Source of the DNA: Chitinophagaceae bacterium
Lineage (GTDB): Bacteria; Bacteroidota; Bacteroidia; Chitinophagales; Chitinophagaceae
Length of the DNA stretch: 60,168 bases
Direction of reading: 5' to 3'
Assembly (NCBI GenBank): GCA_023229465.1
Contig: JALNZE010000019.1
Coordinates: 1 to 60,168, forward strand
This document shows positions 16,190 to 25,357 of the stretch, piece by piece. The position numbers were made by a program, and so were the translations under genes. The notes below the pieces were generated by a model, which was not told where the DNA came from, did not search any database, and saw nothing but the letters and a program-made list of their open reading frames with translations. Every line of letters begins with the position of its first letter. Within the stretch, counting starts at the first letter, position 1.

Positions 16190-18379
16190 ATGAGATATTC
16201 ATTTAAAATAGCCCTCCTTTTGTTATTCCCATTGATTGGATGGTCGCAAAATACGGTAGTAAACATCACACCTGAAAAGTTTAGTAAAAACATAGATGCT
16301 TTCAATATTGATGCCATCGATGGTTGGGTTTTCCACAAAGGAACCGATAGCAGTTGGGCAAAAAAAGATATTGATGTAAAGGGTTGGGAAAAATTAAAAC
16401 CAACCGGTCTTTCAGCAAAGTATGCTGATAAAAATGGCAGAGTGGAAGGATGGTTTCGGATAAAAGTAACATTGGATAGTTCTTTACTCAATAAAGTATT
16501 ATATGTTGATTTTGGTCAGTGGGCTTCGACAGCATTTTATATAGATGGAGAACTGGTTGCTGCTAGAGGCAATACGGGTGAGAAGGGAAAGGATTTTCGC
16601 GAATATAACGGTGGTGTAGATCCACTAACTATACGTTTCGATACATTGGCTACTCATATTTTCAGCCTTCATTATGTTGGATATTTGTCTCCCATACCAC
16701 CGTATGATGTGAAGACCAAGTCTATGAAAAAAGTTATTCGTCTTGGTGGTCCAAATTATACTACCAGGGTATTAAATAATTACAAAACAGTGTATACTTT
16801 TCGTACCTCATGGGTGGTGGTTTGTGCTATTCTTTCTGTACTTTTCTGGCTGTTACTCTTTCAAAACCCAAACGAAAAAAGTCTATTATGGGTTGCACTT
16901 TATACCAGTGCCTTATTCATTTACACTTATTACTCGTATACTGATCCTAGCGGAACCTCGTTTAATGAATTTAAAATTAAAATAATAATAAGTGATTTAT
17001 TTCAAATCTCCACAATAGTATTATTCCTGCCCATTCTTTTAATCAAAGTTTTCAAAAGAAAAATAAAAAACAAGCTTATTCTTAGCCTCATTATTTTAAT
17101 AGTAGTGAACGAAATAATGACTTTTTTAAACAGTTCTTTTTCTATAATCTTCCAGTATACCTATGGGGGTTCTTTCATTTTTGTATTTGGTATATGTTTG
17201 TATTATGTCATTACTTCATGGAAAAATCTGATGGGTGCCCAATGGGCCATTGTTGGAGGTTTAATTTTTACAATTTCTATTTTATTAGGGGGGTTTATAT
17301 TGAATTTAATTTTACCAAATCTCTTTGAATCGCAGTATTCTGGTTTGTTATTCAATTCCTTTTTTAATCTTGGTTTTCCTTTTTCCTTACTGATTTATGT
17401 ATCCATGCGCTTTAAAGAGATGATACAAGAGGTACAGGCAAATGCTCAGACAGTACTGGAACTATCCGAAGAAAAAAGGGAGCAGGCTTTCATCCAACAA
17501 AAAGTGCTGGAAGAAGAAGTAAGCAGACAAACCAGTGAGATACGACAAACATTGGAAAACCTGAAATCAACGCAGAGCCAACTCATTCAATCCGAAAAAA
17601 TGGCTTCCCTTGGAGAACTTACCGCAGGTATAGCACATGAGATACAAAACCCGCTAAATTTCGTCAATAATTTCAGTGAAGTGAATAAAGAATTGATTGG
17701 TGAAATGAAAGCTGAGATCGAAATAGGTAATCTTGAGCAAGTGAAAGCGATTGCAAATGATATTGAATCCAATGAAGAAAAGATAAACCACCACGGCAAA
17801 CGTGCCGATGCCATTGTAAAAGGGATGCTGCAACACAGCCGCAGTAGTAATGGTGTAAAAGAACCTACGGATATAAATGCATTGGCAGATGAATATTTAC
17901 GACTGGCCTATCATGGTTTAAGAGCGAAAGACAAAGATTTCAATGCCACACTTATCACTGATTTTGATGATTCTGTAGATATGATTAATGTGATACCACA
18001 GGATATTGGACGGGTGGTTTTAAACCTGATTACCAATGCCTTTTATGCAGTTGCCGAAAAGAAAAAGCAATTGGGAGAAGCCCGCCTGCCGGACGGACAG
18101 GGATACAATCCAACTGTAACGGTAACCACCAAAAGAACCGTCCCCCTCCCAGGGGGACCGCAGGGGGTTGAAGTGCGGGTATCAGACAATGGCAACGGCA
18201 TCCCCCCAAAAGTATTAGACAAAATTTTCCAACCCTTTTTCACCACCAAACCCACAGGGCAGGGAACCGGATTGGGATTGAGTTTAAGTTACGATATTGT
18301 AAAAGCGCATGGCGGAGAATTAAAAGTAGAAACCAAAGAAGCAATAGGTTCAACATTTATTATTTCAATTCCGGCATAA
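16190..18379 (+). CDS. Sensor histidine kinase, paralogue of upstream gene
   Basis: This 729-residue kinase is counted from MRYSFKIALLLLFPLIGWSQ, a good signal peptide; an earlier ATG at 16139 overlaps the upstream gene. It has the same order as its neighbour: periplasmic sensor with VEGWFRIKVTLDSS, about seven membrane segments, coiled coil, HisKA with His483 (IAHEIQNPLNF) and HATPase ending in GTGLGLSLSYDIV. Between the N box and DNGNGIP it carries extra residues (ARLPDGQG and VPLPGGPQG) encoded by GC-rich palindrome-like sequence that the paralogue lacks. It is followed at once by the right 73-bp repeat. Substrate and partner regulator are unknown. Confidence 0.88.
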   Translation: MRYSFKIALLLLFPLIGWSQNTVVNITPEKFSKNIDAFNIDAIDGWVFHKGTDSSWAKKDIDVKGWEKLKPTGLSAKYADKNGRVEGWFRIKVTLDSSLLNKVLYVDFGQWASTAFYIDGELVAARGNTGEKGKDFREYNGGVDPLTIRFDTLATHIFSLHYVGYLSPIPPYDVKTKSMKKVIRLGGPNYTTRVLNNYKTVYTFRTSWVVVCAILSVLFWLLLFQNPNEKSLLWVALYTSALFIYTYYSYTDPSGTSFNEFKIKIIISDLFQISTIVLFLPILLIKVFKRKIKNKLILSLIILIVVNEIMTFLNSSFSIIFQYTYGGSFIFVFGICLYYVITSWKNLMGAQWAIVGGLIFTISILLGGFILNLILPNLFESQYSGLLFNSFFNLGFPFSLLIYVSMRFKEMIQEVQANAQTVLELSEEKREQAFIQQKVLEEEVSRQTSEIRQTLENLKSTQSQLIQSEKMASLGELTAGIAHEIQNPLNFVNNFSEVNKELIGEMKAEIEIGNLEQVKAIANDIESNEEKINHHGKRADAIVKGMLQHSRSSNGVKEPTDINALADEYLRLAYHGLRAKDKDFNATLITDFDDSVDMINVIPQDIGRVVLNLITNAFYAVAEKKKQLGEARLPDGQGYNPTVTVTTKRTVPLPGGPQGVEVRVSDNGNGIPPKVLDKIFQPFFTTKPTGQGTGLGLSLSYDIVKAHGGELKVETKEAIGSTFIISIPA

Positions 18380-18402
18380 ATATTTTTTGAGATAGTGTAA
18401 GT

Positions 18403-18475
18403 ACACCACTTTTAAGGAATAAAACCCACGCTGGTCGTGGGTTTTTGTATTTCGTGCGCGGAAACGTACGCAGAG
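18403..18475. repeat. 73-bp direct repeat, right copy (att-like)
   Basis: This copy matches 10241-10313 at 64 of 73 positions in the same orientation. It includes the tRNA tail ACACCACTTTTAA, the terminator hairpin (18425-18441 plus T run) and GTGCGCGGA at 18454 with a degenerate second copy at 18466. It starts 23 bases after the kinase stop codon and marks the right edge of the accessory segment. Core-type genes begin just beyond. Confidence 0.6.
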
Positions 18476-18513
18476 GGGGTTGATAATCTTTCTCCCGCAT
18501 TAACATTACCCAT

Positions 18514-19740
18514 TTATTTTTCAAGCAACAACGCATCCATCTGTTCGTAAAATTCTTTTTTGAAATCTTCAAAATATATGCCGCTGCCCGGTCCGTAGAA
18601 AACGCCTTTGATATTCCGTACATTTCCTTTCCTATCAATAAAAATGGTAGTGGGAAAAGAACGGATAGGCGTTAGTTGTGGTAATGTTTTTTCTGTCTTG
18701 TTGTCATCACTTGCCGTGGCACCGGTAATCAGCATCGGGTATTGTACGTTAAAAAGCTGTTGAAATTTTCGCAGGCTTTTCTTTGATCTTTCTATATCGG
18801 TTGAGTTTTCATAGGCGAGGGCAACCACTTCTACACCCCTGCTTTTATTTTGATGATAGTACTCGCTTAAAAACTTTGTTTCATCCATACAATTGGGGCA
18901 CCAGGATCCCATGATCTGTACGATTACCACTTTATTACGGAAACGCTCATCAAGGATGGATACCTGTTTTCCGTTTAGATCGTTGAAACGAAACGCGAGT
19001 CTGCTCTCGCCCTCACGCAATTGGGTGGGCTGATCCTGAGCTGGTAAGGGAACTGATTCGTTGCGGATAGCCACCCATTTTTCTTTTCCATTATTACCCG
19101 AATAAAAGAGCCCCCCAGAAAGGGTATTGGCATCGTCCACTTTGGCAGTAAATAGAAATGCATGTGAACCATCAAAAGCGTAGAGCCGGAGAGAATCGGC
19201 AGTTTGGTTTCCCTCCAAATAACGATAATCGCCGCTGGGTGTTAAGAAAGTGCCGCTGAGTTGATTCTGTTGTTGATTGAAAACGGCCACCGCTTTGCGT
19301 AAGGTTCCGTTTTGCCTGGTAATGGTAACATCCCATTTACCGCTGAGATTGGCTTTTGCCTGTCCTGTTTTTAACAATGAAGCTTTTTCCGGATATGCAT
19401 AGAAGGGCCATACCTGAAAACCCGCGCCCGTTCCTTTTGTCCAGGTGCCTTCTAAACTACCGTCTGTATTTTTTTTGGATAAGAAAGCCGACTCAAATAC
19501 CGGCATGGAAAAGTTTACCGAGTCTTTGGTTACCCTTACCTGTTTGATGGTGATCTTTTCTGATGTATTCGGCACATACAATACAGAATGACCATTCTCT
19601 TTTCCGGATTGTAATGTAAAAATAACCGGGATACTGTCTTGCCTTATCAGGTAAGCTTTCCAGCTTGCGGGTAATGCATTTTGCGCTGTAGTTAAAGCAT
19701 AGGTGAGGGACAAGGCAGAGAAAAGGAATATTTTTTTCAT
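18514..19740 (-). CDS. Exported TlpA-like thioredoxin protein
   Basis: The product is 408 residues counted from MKKIFLFSALSLTYALTTAQ at 19740, a clear signal peptide; the longer open frame upstream has no support. Residues 21-250 are beta-rich and of unknown function. Residues 270-408 form a TlpA/ResA thioredoxin-like domain with the redox pair in GSWCPNCMDE, followed by PTTIFIDRKG with the cis-proline region. Such periplasmic proteins reduce or handle thiols during envelope protein maturation. It sits downstream of the DUF2891 gene on the same strand, about 175 bases away. Confidence 0.85.
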   Translation of the reverse strand: MKKIFLFSALSLTYALTTAQNALPASWKAYLIRQDSIPVIFTLQSGKENGHSVLYVPNTSEKITIKQVRVTKDSVNFSMPVFESAFLSKKNTDGSLEGTWTKGTGAGFQVWPFYAYPEKASLLKTGQAKANLSGKWDVTITRQNGTLRKAVAVFNQQQNQLSGTFLTPSGDYRYLEGNQTADSLRLYAFDGSHAFLFTAKVDDANTLSGGLFYSGNNGKEKWVAIRNESVPLPAQDQPTQLREGESRLAFRFNDLNGKQVSILDERFRNKVVIVQIMGSWCPNCMDETKFLSEYYHQNKSRGVEVVALAYENSTDIERSKKSLRKFQQLFNVQYPMLITGATASDDNKTEKTLPQLTPIRSFPTTIFIDRKGNVRNIKGVFYGPGSGIYFEDFKKEFYEQMDALLLEK

Positions 19741-19915
19741 GAAGGGGAGGGGCATTGATATTGCAATATCGGAGAAAGTTTTCATAGTTGTTAGATTGCC
19801 AATTACCCGGTATTTTTGGCCTTCTTCAAAATCTGCAGGTTGCAAGGCCTTCCTGAATCCACATATGTGCCCAATTTTTATTAGTAACCTTATTGGCCCA
19901 CCAAAATGCCCCTTA

Positions 19916-21025
19916 CTATTCATTCCCCCCGCTAATCGCATACACCGCAAAACTGGCCAACCAATGCTCCCCACCATAATTACCGGAAGCCACATTGGAA
20001 AGGCTTTCTTGTAAATGTTTTAAAGACGAGTTAAGTAACAGGGATTTTCTTTTATCATTTTTGGGTAATTGCCTGGCAATACCAGACATACACCAGCTTC
20101 TGCTAAAACTCAGTCCATCTAAATGCACAATCTGCAAATCTGTTCTATCAGACACTTTCGGTAAAGAGGTTAAATGCTGTAATGATTTGGCGGATAACCA
20201 ATTATTAAACCAGTTTCTAAAGCCGGGCTTGTCTAAAACCTTCCGCATTAAATCTGCCTCCATTAATGATGGAGAAAAAAAATCAGAACCATCCGGCTCC
20301 CAAATCGTAGGCGCGGATGTATCTTTTACATATAAACGCCGGGCCGCGCTTATGAGCTCTTTTTCAAAAGCAATATTTTTGGTTGTGCGTGCATAATCCA
20401 ATGCAAAACTTAAACCAAAGGCGGTATTACCATGCACACCGGTTCTGTTGGGATAGGTTTGTTTGGGCAGGAACCGCGTCCATACTTGAATCACCGTATC
20501 GCATAGGGGCTGTAAGGCGTTGCGCCACTTACCGGCATCGGGATCGTTCCAGGTAATGAGCTCTTCCTGTAATTTTAAAACCCAGGCCCAACCATAGGTT
20601 CTTTCAAAACTTTTATTTAGCGGCTCTTTAAAATAATTTGTTTCCTGATTCATATTGGCAACGGTGAGGGTAGTAGATAACAATTGTCTGATAGCGGCCC
20701 GCTCTTTTAATTCGGGAAACTGTTTTAATAAACGCACCAGCATCCAGTGTCCGTGCACGCTGCTATGCCAATCAAAACAACCATAAAAAGCAGGGTGCTG
20801 TTGAACGGGCGTAAGTATTTGATCACTATCCCCTATTGCCGTATGATTAATCTTATTGGGGTATTGTTGTAAAATACATTTCATCGGAAGAGAAGCCAGG
20901 TGAGAGGCGCCTTCGCTGGTTAGGGTAAACCGCGTGCTGTCTTTATTAATCGTAAAGAATTTAATTTTCTGCGCGGGAAGGTTACAGGCAATCAGGAAGA
21001 GTACAAAAGAGAAAATAGTTTTCAC
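19916..21025 (-). CDS. DUF2891 family exported protein
   Basis: This 369-residue protein has a signal peptide (MKTIFSFVLFLIACNLPAQ). The conserved CFDWHSSVHGHW (near 82) and TYGWAWVLKL are typical of DUF2891, a family with an alpha/alpha-barrel-like fold and no established reaction. EPDGSDFFSPSL and the closing GGEHWLASFAVYA also fit. The Asp/His/Glu-rich conserved stretches suggest a carbohydrate-related enzyme, but this is inference. It precedes the TlpA-like gene on the same strand. Confidence 0.8.
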   Translation of the reverse strand: MKTIFSFVLFLIACNLPAQKIKFFTINKDSTRFTLTSEGASHLASLPMKCILQQYPNKINHTAIGDSDQILTPVQQHPAFYGCFDWHSSVHGHWMLVRLLKQFPELKERAAIRQLLSTTLTVANMNQETNYFKEPLNKSFERTYGWAWVLKLQEELITWNDPDAGKWRNALQPLCDTVIQVWTRFLPKQTYPNRTGVHGNTAFGLSFALDYARTTKNIAFEKELISAARRLYVKDTSAPTIWEPDGSDFFSPSLMEADLMRKVLDKPGFRNWFNNWLSAKSLQHLTSLPKVSDRTDLQIVHLDGLSFSRSWCMSGIARQLPKNDKRKSLLLNSSLKHLQESLSNVASGNYGGEHWLASFAVYAISGGNE

Positions 21026-21382
21026 GTAATATATTTTAATATAAGATAGATAAAACTACTTATAAAATCAATACTGTGTATGAGTGGGCAAATTTCAGTA
21101 CTTTGTTTCACCAGATTATGGTTCGGATAGGATGATGAGGCGGCGATTCATCCGCTACTATTGAACAATTGGTTATGTTATCTAATTTAGAAAGCATCAA
21201 TGCTGTATTTGTTTATCAATGTCTGGCACAAAATGAAAGACTTTTGCAACTCAATAAAATTGCCATTACACAAATGAAAAGCCTGCTACAAAATAACAGT
21301 CTTAACAAATGGCAATAAAAATCGGGAGTGATATTTAGTGGTAAACAAATAAGTTGGATTTGTAACAAACAAAATACAGAAC
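21026..21382. other. Intergenic region with a possible 47-codon ORF
   Basis: This divergent gap lies between the DUF2891 and rmuC genes. It contains an ATG-initiated frame at 21175-21318 whose product (starting MLSNLESINAVFVYQCLAQN) is helical and Gln/Asn-rich, with no recognised family. Promoters for both flanking genes are expected here, but none is clear enough to place. Confidence 0.3.
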
Positions 21383-22675
21383 ATGGAATCCGTATTCATC
21401 ATAAGTTTGGTTGGTGTTGCATCGGTAGCTGCTATTATTGGCTGGCTATTGGCCCGGGCTATCTATACGGGGCAATTAATGGCTTTGCAGGAGCAGGTGA
21501 AAGAGAAACAGTTGCAAGCGCTGTTGGCACAGTCTGCTGTTAGTTTGGCTCAATTAGAAAGGGAAAAGCTGGTTGCCAGGCTGGCTAGCGCCGAAACGCA
21601 GTTAACCATCACCCAACAGGCATTGGATGAAGCCAGGGCCAATGGCTCTAAACTAAGTGAGCAATTGAAATTAGAAATGGCCGAGATAGCCGATACCCTC
21701 ATGAAGCGCAATAGCCAGCAAATGGCCCAATCCAACGAAGAAAAAATTGGCGAGATACTCAAACCCCTGAAAGCTGAACTGGGTGATTTTAAAAAGAAAG
21801 TAGAAGAAACCTACGAAAAGGAGTCGAAAGAAAGGTTTAGCCTGGGTAAGGAAATAGATAAGCTGGTACAGATGAGCGCGCAGGTAAGCCAGGAAGCCAA
21901 TAACCTAACCTTGGCCTTAAAGGGCAATGTAAAAATGCAGGGTAACTGGGGCGAGATGATACTCGAAACCATTCTCGAACACAGCGGTTTAACCAGGGGA
22001 AGAGAATATGTTACCCAGGAATTTATTCGCGATAATGCCGGTACTATTATTAAAGATGATCAGGGCCATGGCCTGCAGCCGGATGTGATCATTTCTTATC
22101 CCGACCAGCGCAAAGTAATTATTGATTCTAAAGTATCGCTGATTGCCTGGGACCAATATGTGTTAGAAGCCGGTACCGCAGAGCAGGAAAGGGCCTTGAA
22201 AAATCATATTCAATCTGTCCGCGCGCATATTGATGGCCTCAGTAAAAAGAATTATCCCAAATACGCGCGGGCGCTTGATTATGTGTTGCTATTCATACCC
22301 ATTGAACCCGCGTTTTTAGAAGCGGTAAAAACAGATACGCAATTATGGAAGTACGCGTATGATAAAAAGATCATGCTGGTAAGTCCTACCAACCTGTTGG
22401 CCGTATTAAAGATTATTGCCGACTTGTGGAAAGTAGAACTACAAAATAAAAATGCCATAGAGATAGCGGAGAAAGCGGGTTTGTTGTACGATAAGTTCTG
22501 TGGTTTTCTGGAAAACCTGGAAACGGTGGGCAAAAAAATCGGCGAAGCACAATCTAATTATGATAATGCCTTCAAACAATTATCAACCGGCCGGGGCAAT
22601 ATTATTGGTAAGATAGAGGAGTTGAAAAAGATGGGAGCGAATGCGGGGAAACAGTTGCCGGATAGGGATAACTAA
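21383..22675 (+). CDS. rmuC: DNA recombination protein RmuC
   Basis: This 430-residue protein has an N-terminal membrane anchor (5-30), a coiled coil (30-160) and the RmuC nuclease-like domain. Visible motifs are KMQGNWGEMILETILEHSGL, LQPDVIISYPDQRKVIIDSK (the Asp and D-S-K of a PD-(D/E)xK-like core) and FIPIEPAFLEA. RmuC limits sequence inversions and structural DNA changes in other bacteria. It has a usual length. The MazG-like gene follows 44 bases downstream on the same strand. Confidence 0.92.
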   Translation: MESVFIISLVGVASVAAIIGWLLARAIYTGQLMALQEQVKEKQLQALLAQSAVSLAQLEREKLVARLASAETQLTITQQALDEARANGSKLSEQLKLEMAEIADTLMKRNSQQMAQSNEEKIGEILKPLKAELGDFKKKVEETYEKESKERFSLGKEIDKLVQMSAQVSQEANNLTLALKGNVKMQGNWGEMILETILEHSGLTRGREYVTQEFIRDNAGTIIKDDQGHGLQPDVIISYPDQRKVIIDSKVSLIAWDQYVLEAGTAEQERALKNHIQSVRAHIDGLSKKNYPKYARALDYVLLFIPIEPAFLEAVKTDTQLWKYAYDKKIMLVSPTNLLAVLKIIADLWKVELQNKNAIEIAEKAGLLYDKFCGFLENLETVGKKIGEAQSNYDNAFKQLSTGRGNIIGKIEELKKMGANAGKQLPDRDN

Positions 22676-22719
22676 AATAAATAGTGTAATTTGATTACCA
22701 TATAAATTAGGAGAACACA

Positions 22720-23049
22720 ATGAAAGATATACAAGAAATAACCGAAGCACTAATACAGTTCCGTAACGAGCGAGACTGGAACCAATTTCATAATCCCAAA
22801 GATTTAGCTTTAGCATTAAGTGTAGAAGCGGGCGAATTGTTAGAAGTATTTTTATGGAAATCGGCCGGTGATGCCAACAAAGAAAAAGTAAAGGAAGAAT
22901 TGGCGGATGTGTTTGCTTTTGGTTTTTTATTAGCCGATAAATATGGGTTTGATGTTAAAGAAATCATTATGGAAAAAATTATTCGGAATGGTGAAAAATA
23001 TCCGGTAGAGAAATCAAAAGGAACAGCTAAAAAATACAATGAACTATGA
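22720..23049 (+). CDS. MazG-like nucleotide pyrophosphohydrolase
   Basis: This 109-residue all-alpha NTP pyrophosphatase belongs to the MazG/dCTPase group. The metal-binding acidic helices are visible as LSVEAGELLEVFLW and VKEELADVFAFG, with KYPVEKSKGTAKKYNEL at the end. Such enzymes hydrolyse (d)NTPs or modified nucleotides to monophosphates. A GGAG site lies before the ATG. Its stop overlaps the start of the helicase/nuclease gene by 4 bases (ATGA), so the two are translationally coupled and likely act together. Confidence 0.88.
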   Translation: MKDIQEITEALIQFRNERDWNQFHNPKDLALALSVEAGELLEVFLWKSAGDANKEKVKEELADVFAFGFLLADKYGFDVKEIIMEKIIRNGEKYPVEKSKGTAKKYNEL

Positions 23050-24908
23050 TTGTATATAACGCCAATAAGGAACAGTTTCTGGATGACGTACTAACAAACG
23101 ATATTGAAAACATTGTCTTGAGTAATGTAAAAAAGAAACTAAATCGTGGCGTTGGTATTGCAGAAATAAAATCATGGGCTTCTTCTCTTGTGTACATGGA
23201 CAGAATAATGCGTGATCCTGAAATTCCGGGAGATTGTGGGGTTGCAATTGAATACCAGATTCCTCAAACAGGCAAACGAATAGATTTTATTATTTCAGGG
23301 CAAAACGAAGATTATGCCGATTGTGCAATGTTGATTGAACTGAAACAGTGGTCGGAAGCAAAACTCACTTCAAAGGATTCGATTGTAGAAACCTATGTAG
23401 GTGGAAGAATCGGAGAACATACACACCCATCTTATCAGGCATGGTCCTATGCTACACTCTTGCGGGGATTTAATGAAGTTGTATACACAGAAAACATTGG
23501 CCTGCATCCCTGTGCTTATCTGCACAATTATATGGAAGACGATGTAATCAAAAACAAGTTCTATGCTGAATATATAGGCAAAGCGCCTGTTTTTTTGAAA
23601 AGCGATGCGGGGAAACTAAGGGACTTTATAAAAAAACATATCAAGTACGGAGACAAAACCAATATTCTATTCCGGATTGAAAATGGGAAAATCAGGCCCT
23701 CCAAACTACTTGCCGACAGCATCGGGAAAATGATTAAGGGTAACCAGGAATTTGTGATGATTGACGATCAGAAAGTGGTGTATGAAAACGCATTGGCTTT
23801 GGCTAAAAAGGCAAGTGACAAAAATAAACAGGTGCTAATTGTGCAAGGCGGACCAGGCACGGGTAAATCCGTTGTTGCCATTAATTTATTAGTACAGTTA
23901 ACCAAACTGGGTTTATTGGCACAGTATGTTTCAAAAAATGCGGCCCCAAGAGCGGTTTATGAGGCAAGGCTCACGGGTAGCATAAGACCTACTGTTATAC
24001 GTAATCTTTTTAGGGGATCCGGAGCGTTTATTGAAACGAAAAACAACGAGTTTGATGCTTTGGTTGTTGATGAAGCACACCGTTTAAATAAACACAGCGG
24101 ATTATTTGGTAATCTTGGCGAGAACCAGATTAAAGAAATCATTGCAGCATCAAAGTTTTCTATATTTTTTCTTGATGAAGACCAGCGTGTTACCTTAAAA
24201 GATATTGGCCGAAAGCAGGAAATAGAAATATGGGCATCCCGGGCAAGGGCCACCATAACAGTGCTTGAACTCAACTCCCAATTTAGGTGTAATGGCTCTG
24301 ATGGTTATTTAGCATGGCTGGACAATGTTTTACAAATTAGAGAAACAGTTAACGAAGACTTAGTTGATATAGAATATGATTTTAAGATAGTGGACAGTCC
24401 GGCAGTTTTACGTGACATCATTTTTGAAAAAAACAAAATCAATAACCGTGCAAGAATGGTAGCAGGATATTGCTGGAGATGGCCCAGTAAAACAAATCCT
24501 GCTGCTTATGATATTGAATTCCCAGCGTATGATTTTAGAATGAAGTGGAATTTGACCGAAGATGGTAGTACGTGGATTATAAGCCCTGAATCAGTAAACC
24601 AAATTGGCTGTATACACACATGCCAGGGTCTTGAGGTCGATTACATTGGAGTAATTGTAGGGGAAGATTTAGTTATCAGGAACGGTATGGTAATTACCGA
24701 TGCATCTAAACGTGCCAGCTCTGATAGTTCTGTAAAAGGATATAAAAGACTTTTACGAGAGAATCCAGATGAAACCAAATCGATGCTTGACCTGGTGATC
24801 AAGAATACTTATCGAACATTGATGACTCGAGGGATGAAGGGGTGTTATGTTTATTTTGTGGATGAAGAGACGAGAAGATATTTCAAAACCGGTTTATATA
24901 TTAAATAA
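23046..24908 (+). CDS. PD-(D/E)xK nuclease fused to DUF2075 helicase
   Basis: The product has 620 residues. The N-terminal part has a nuclease signature, Asp80 in KRIDFIISG and E98-L-K100 in AMLIELKQW. The rest is a DUF2075 helicase domain of the Schlafen group 3 type: Walker A GGPGTGKS (about 268-275), Walker B LVVDEAHRLN (about 339), FLDEDQRV, LNSQFRCNG, a Gln-containing IGCIHTCQGLEVDYIG and RTLMTRGMKGCYVY near the end. This DNA/RNA helicase-nuclease is translationally coupled to a MazG-like enzyme, suggesting a nucleotide-plus-nucleic-acid control unit, possibly defence. The function is inferred. Confidence 0.85.
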   Translation: MIVYNANKEQFLDDVLTNDIENIVLSNVKKKLNRGVGIAEIKSWASSLVYMDRIMRDPEIPGDCGVAIEYQIPQTGKRIDFIISGQNEDYADCAMLIELKQWSEAKLTSKDSIVETYVGGRIGEHTHPSYQAWSYATLLRGFNEVVYTENIGLHPCAYLHNYMEDDVIKNKFYAEYIGKAPVFLKSDAGKLRDFIKKHIKYGDKTNILFRIENGKIRPSKLLADSIGKMIKGNQEFVMIDDQKVVYENALALAKKASDKNKQVLIVQGGPGTGKSVVAINLLVQLTKLGLLAQYVSKNAAPRAVYEARLTGSIRPTVIRNLFRGSGAFIETKNNEFDALVVDEAHRLNKHSGLFGNLGENQIKEIIAASKFSIFFLDEDQRVTLKDIGRKQEIEIWASRARATITVLELNSQFRCNGSDGYLAWLDNVLQIRETVNEDLVDIEYDFKIVDSPAVLRDIIFEKNKINNRARMVAGYCWRWPSKTNPAAYDIEFPAYDFRMKWNLTEDGSTWIISPESVNQIGCIHTCQGLEVDYIGVIVGEDLVIRNGMVITDASKRASSDSSVKGYKRLLRENPDETKSMLDLVIKNTYRTLMTRGMKGCYVYFVDEETRRYFKTGLYIK

Positions 24909-24944
24909 ACCCGAATTTAAATGGAGTAGCATAAAATAAATAGT

Positions 24945-25193
24945 ATGAAAAAAGAACTTATCTCCCTTACGCGTTATGCCTGTTATTTGATTGCGCAAAA
25001 CGGCGATACCACCAAGCCATCTATAGCATTTGCCAAAACTTATTTCGCCCTACAAACCCGTAAGCAGGAAAGAATCGAAAAAAGATTATTGGATATTGCA
25101 AGGGTTACAGCTCGCCTTCATCAAGAATTATTTTTATTCGGGAAATGGTTAATTGATTATAATACTCGTCTTGATAAACATTTTTTTAAATAG
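24945..25193 (+). pseudogene. Fragment of a DinD-like damage-inducible protein
   Basis: The 82 codons begin near LTRYACYLIAQNGDTTKPSI and continue with TYFALQTRKQERIEKRL, a close match to the middle of DinD (LSRYACYLVVQNGDPAKP, then TYFAIQTRRQE in Escherichia coli). The N-terminal BRO-like part and the long C-terminal half are missing, and the last 30 residues do not follow the family, so it is a truncated remnant. DinD is an SOS-induced inhibitor of RecA-related activity. It follows the helicase gene by 36 bases on the same strand. Confidence 0.7.
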
Positions 25194-25357
25194 AATCAAT
25201 CATCAGCAAAAGAAAAGTAACGTGGTATGGCATGGAAGAGAGAATGAAGGAATGTGAGAATTCTTGCATACTCATGATTAGGTATTTATACCTGAAATCA
25301 ACCCATTCGTTTTTTATATATAAGTAACTCAGTACATTGGGTTAAATATATTTTTCT

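Noticed and set aside
18514..19995. Longer 493-codon version of the TlpA-like gene
   Set aside because: The extra N-terminus overlaps the DUF2891 gene, and a clear signal peptide starts at 19740.
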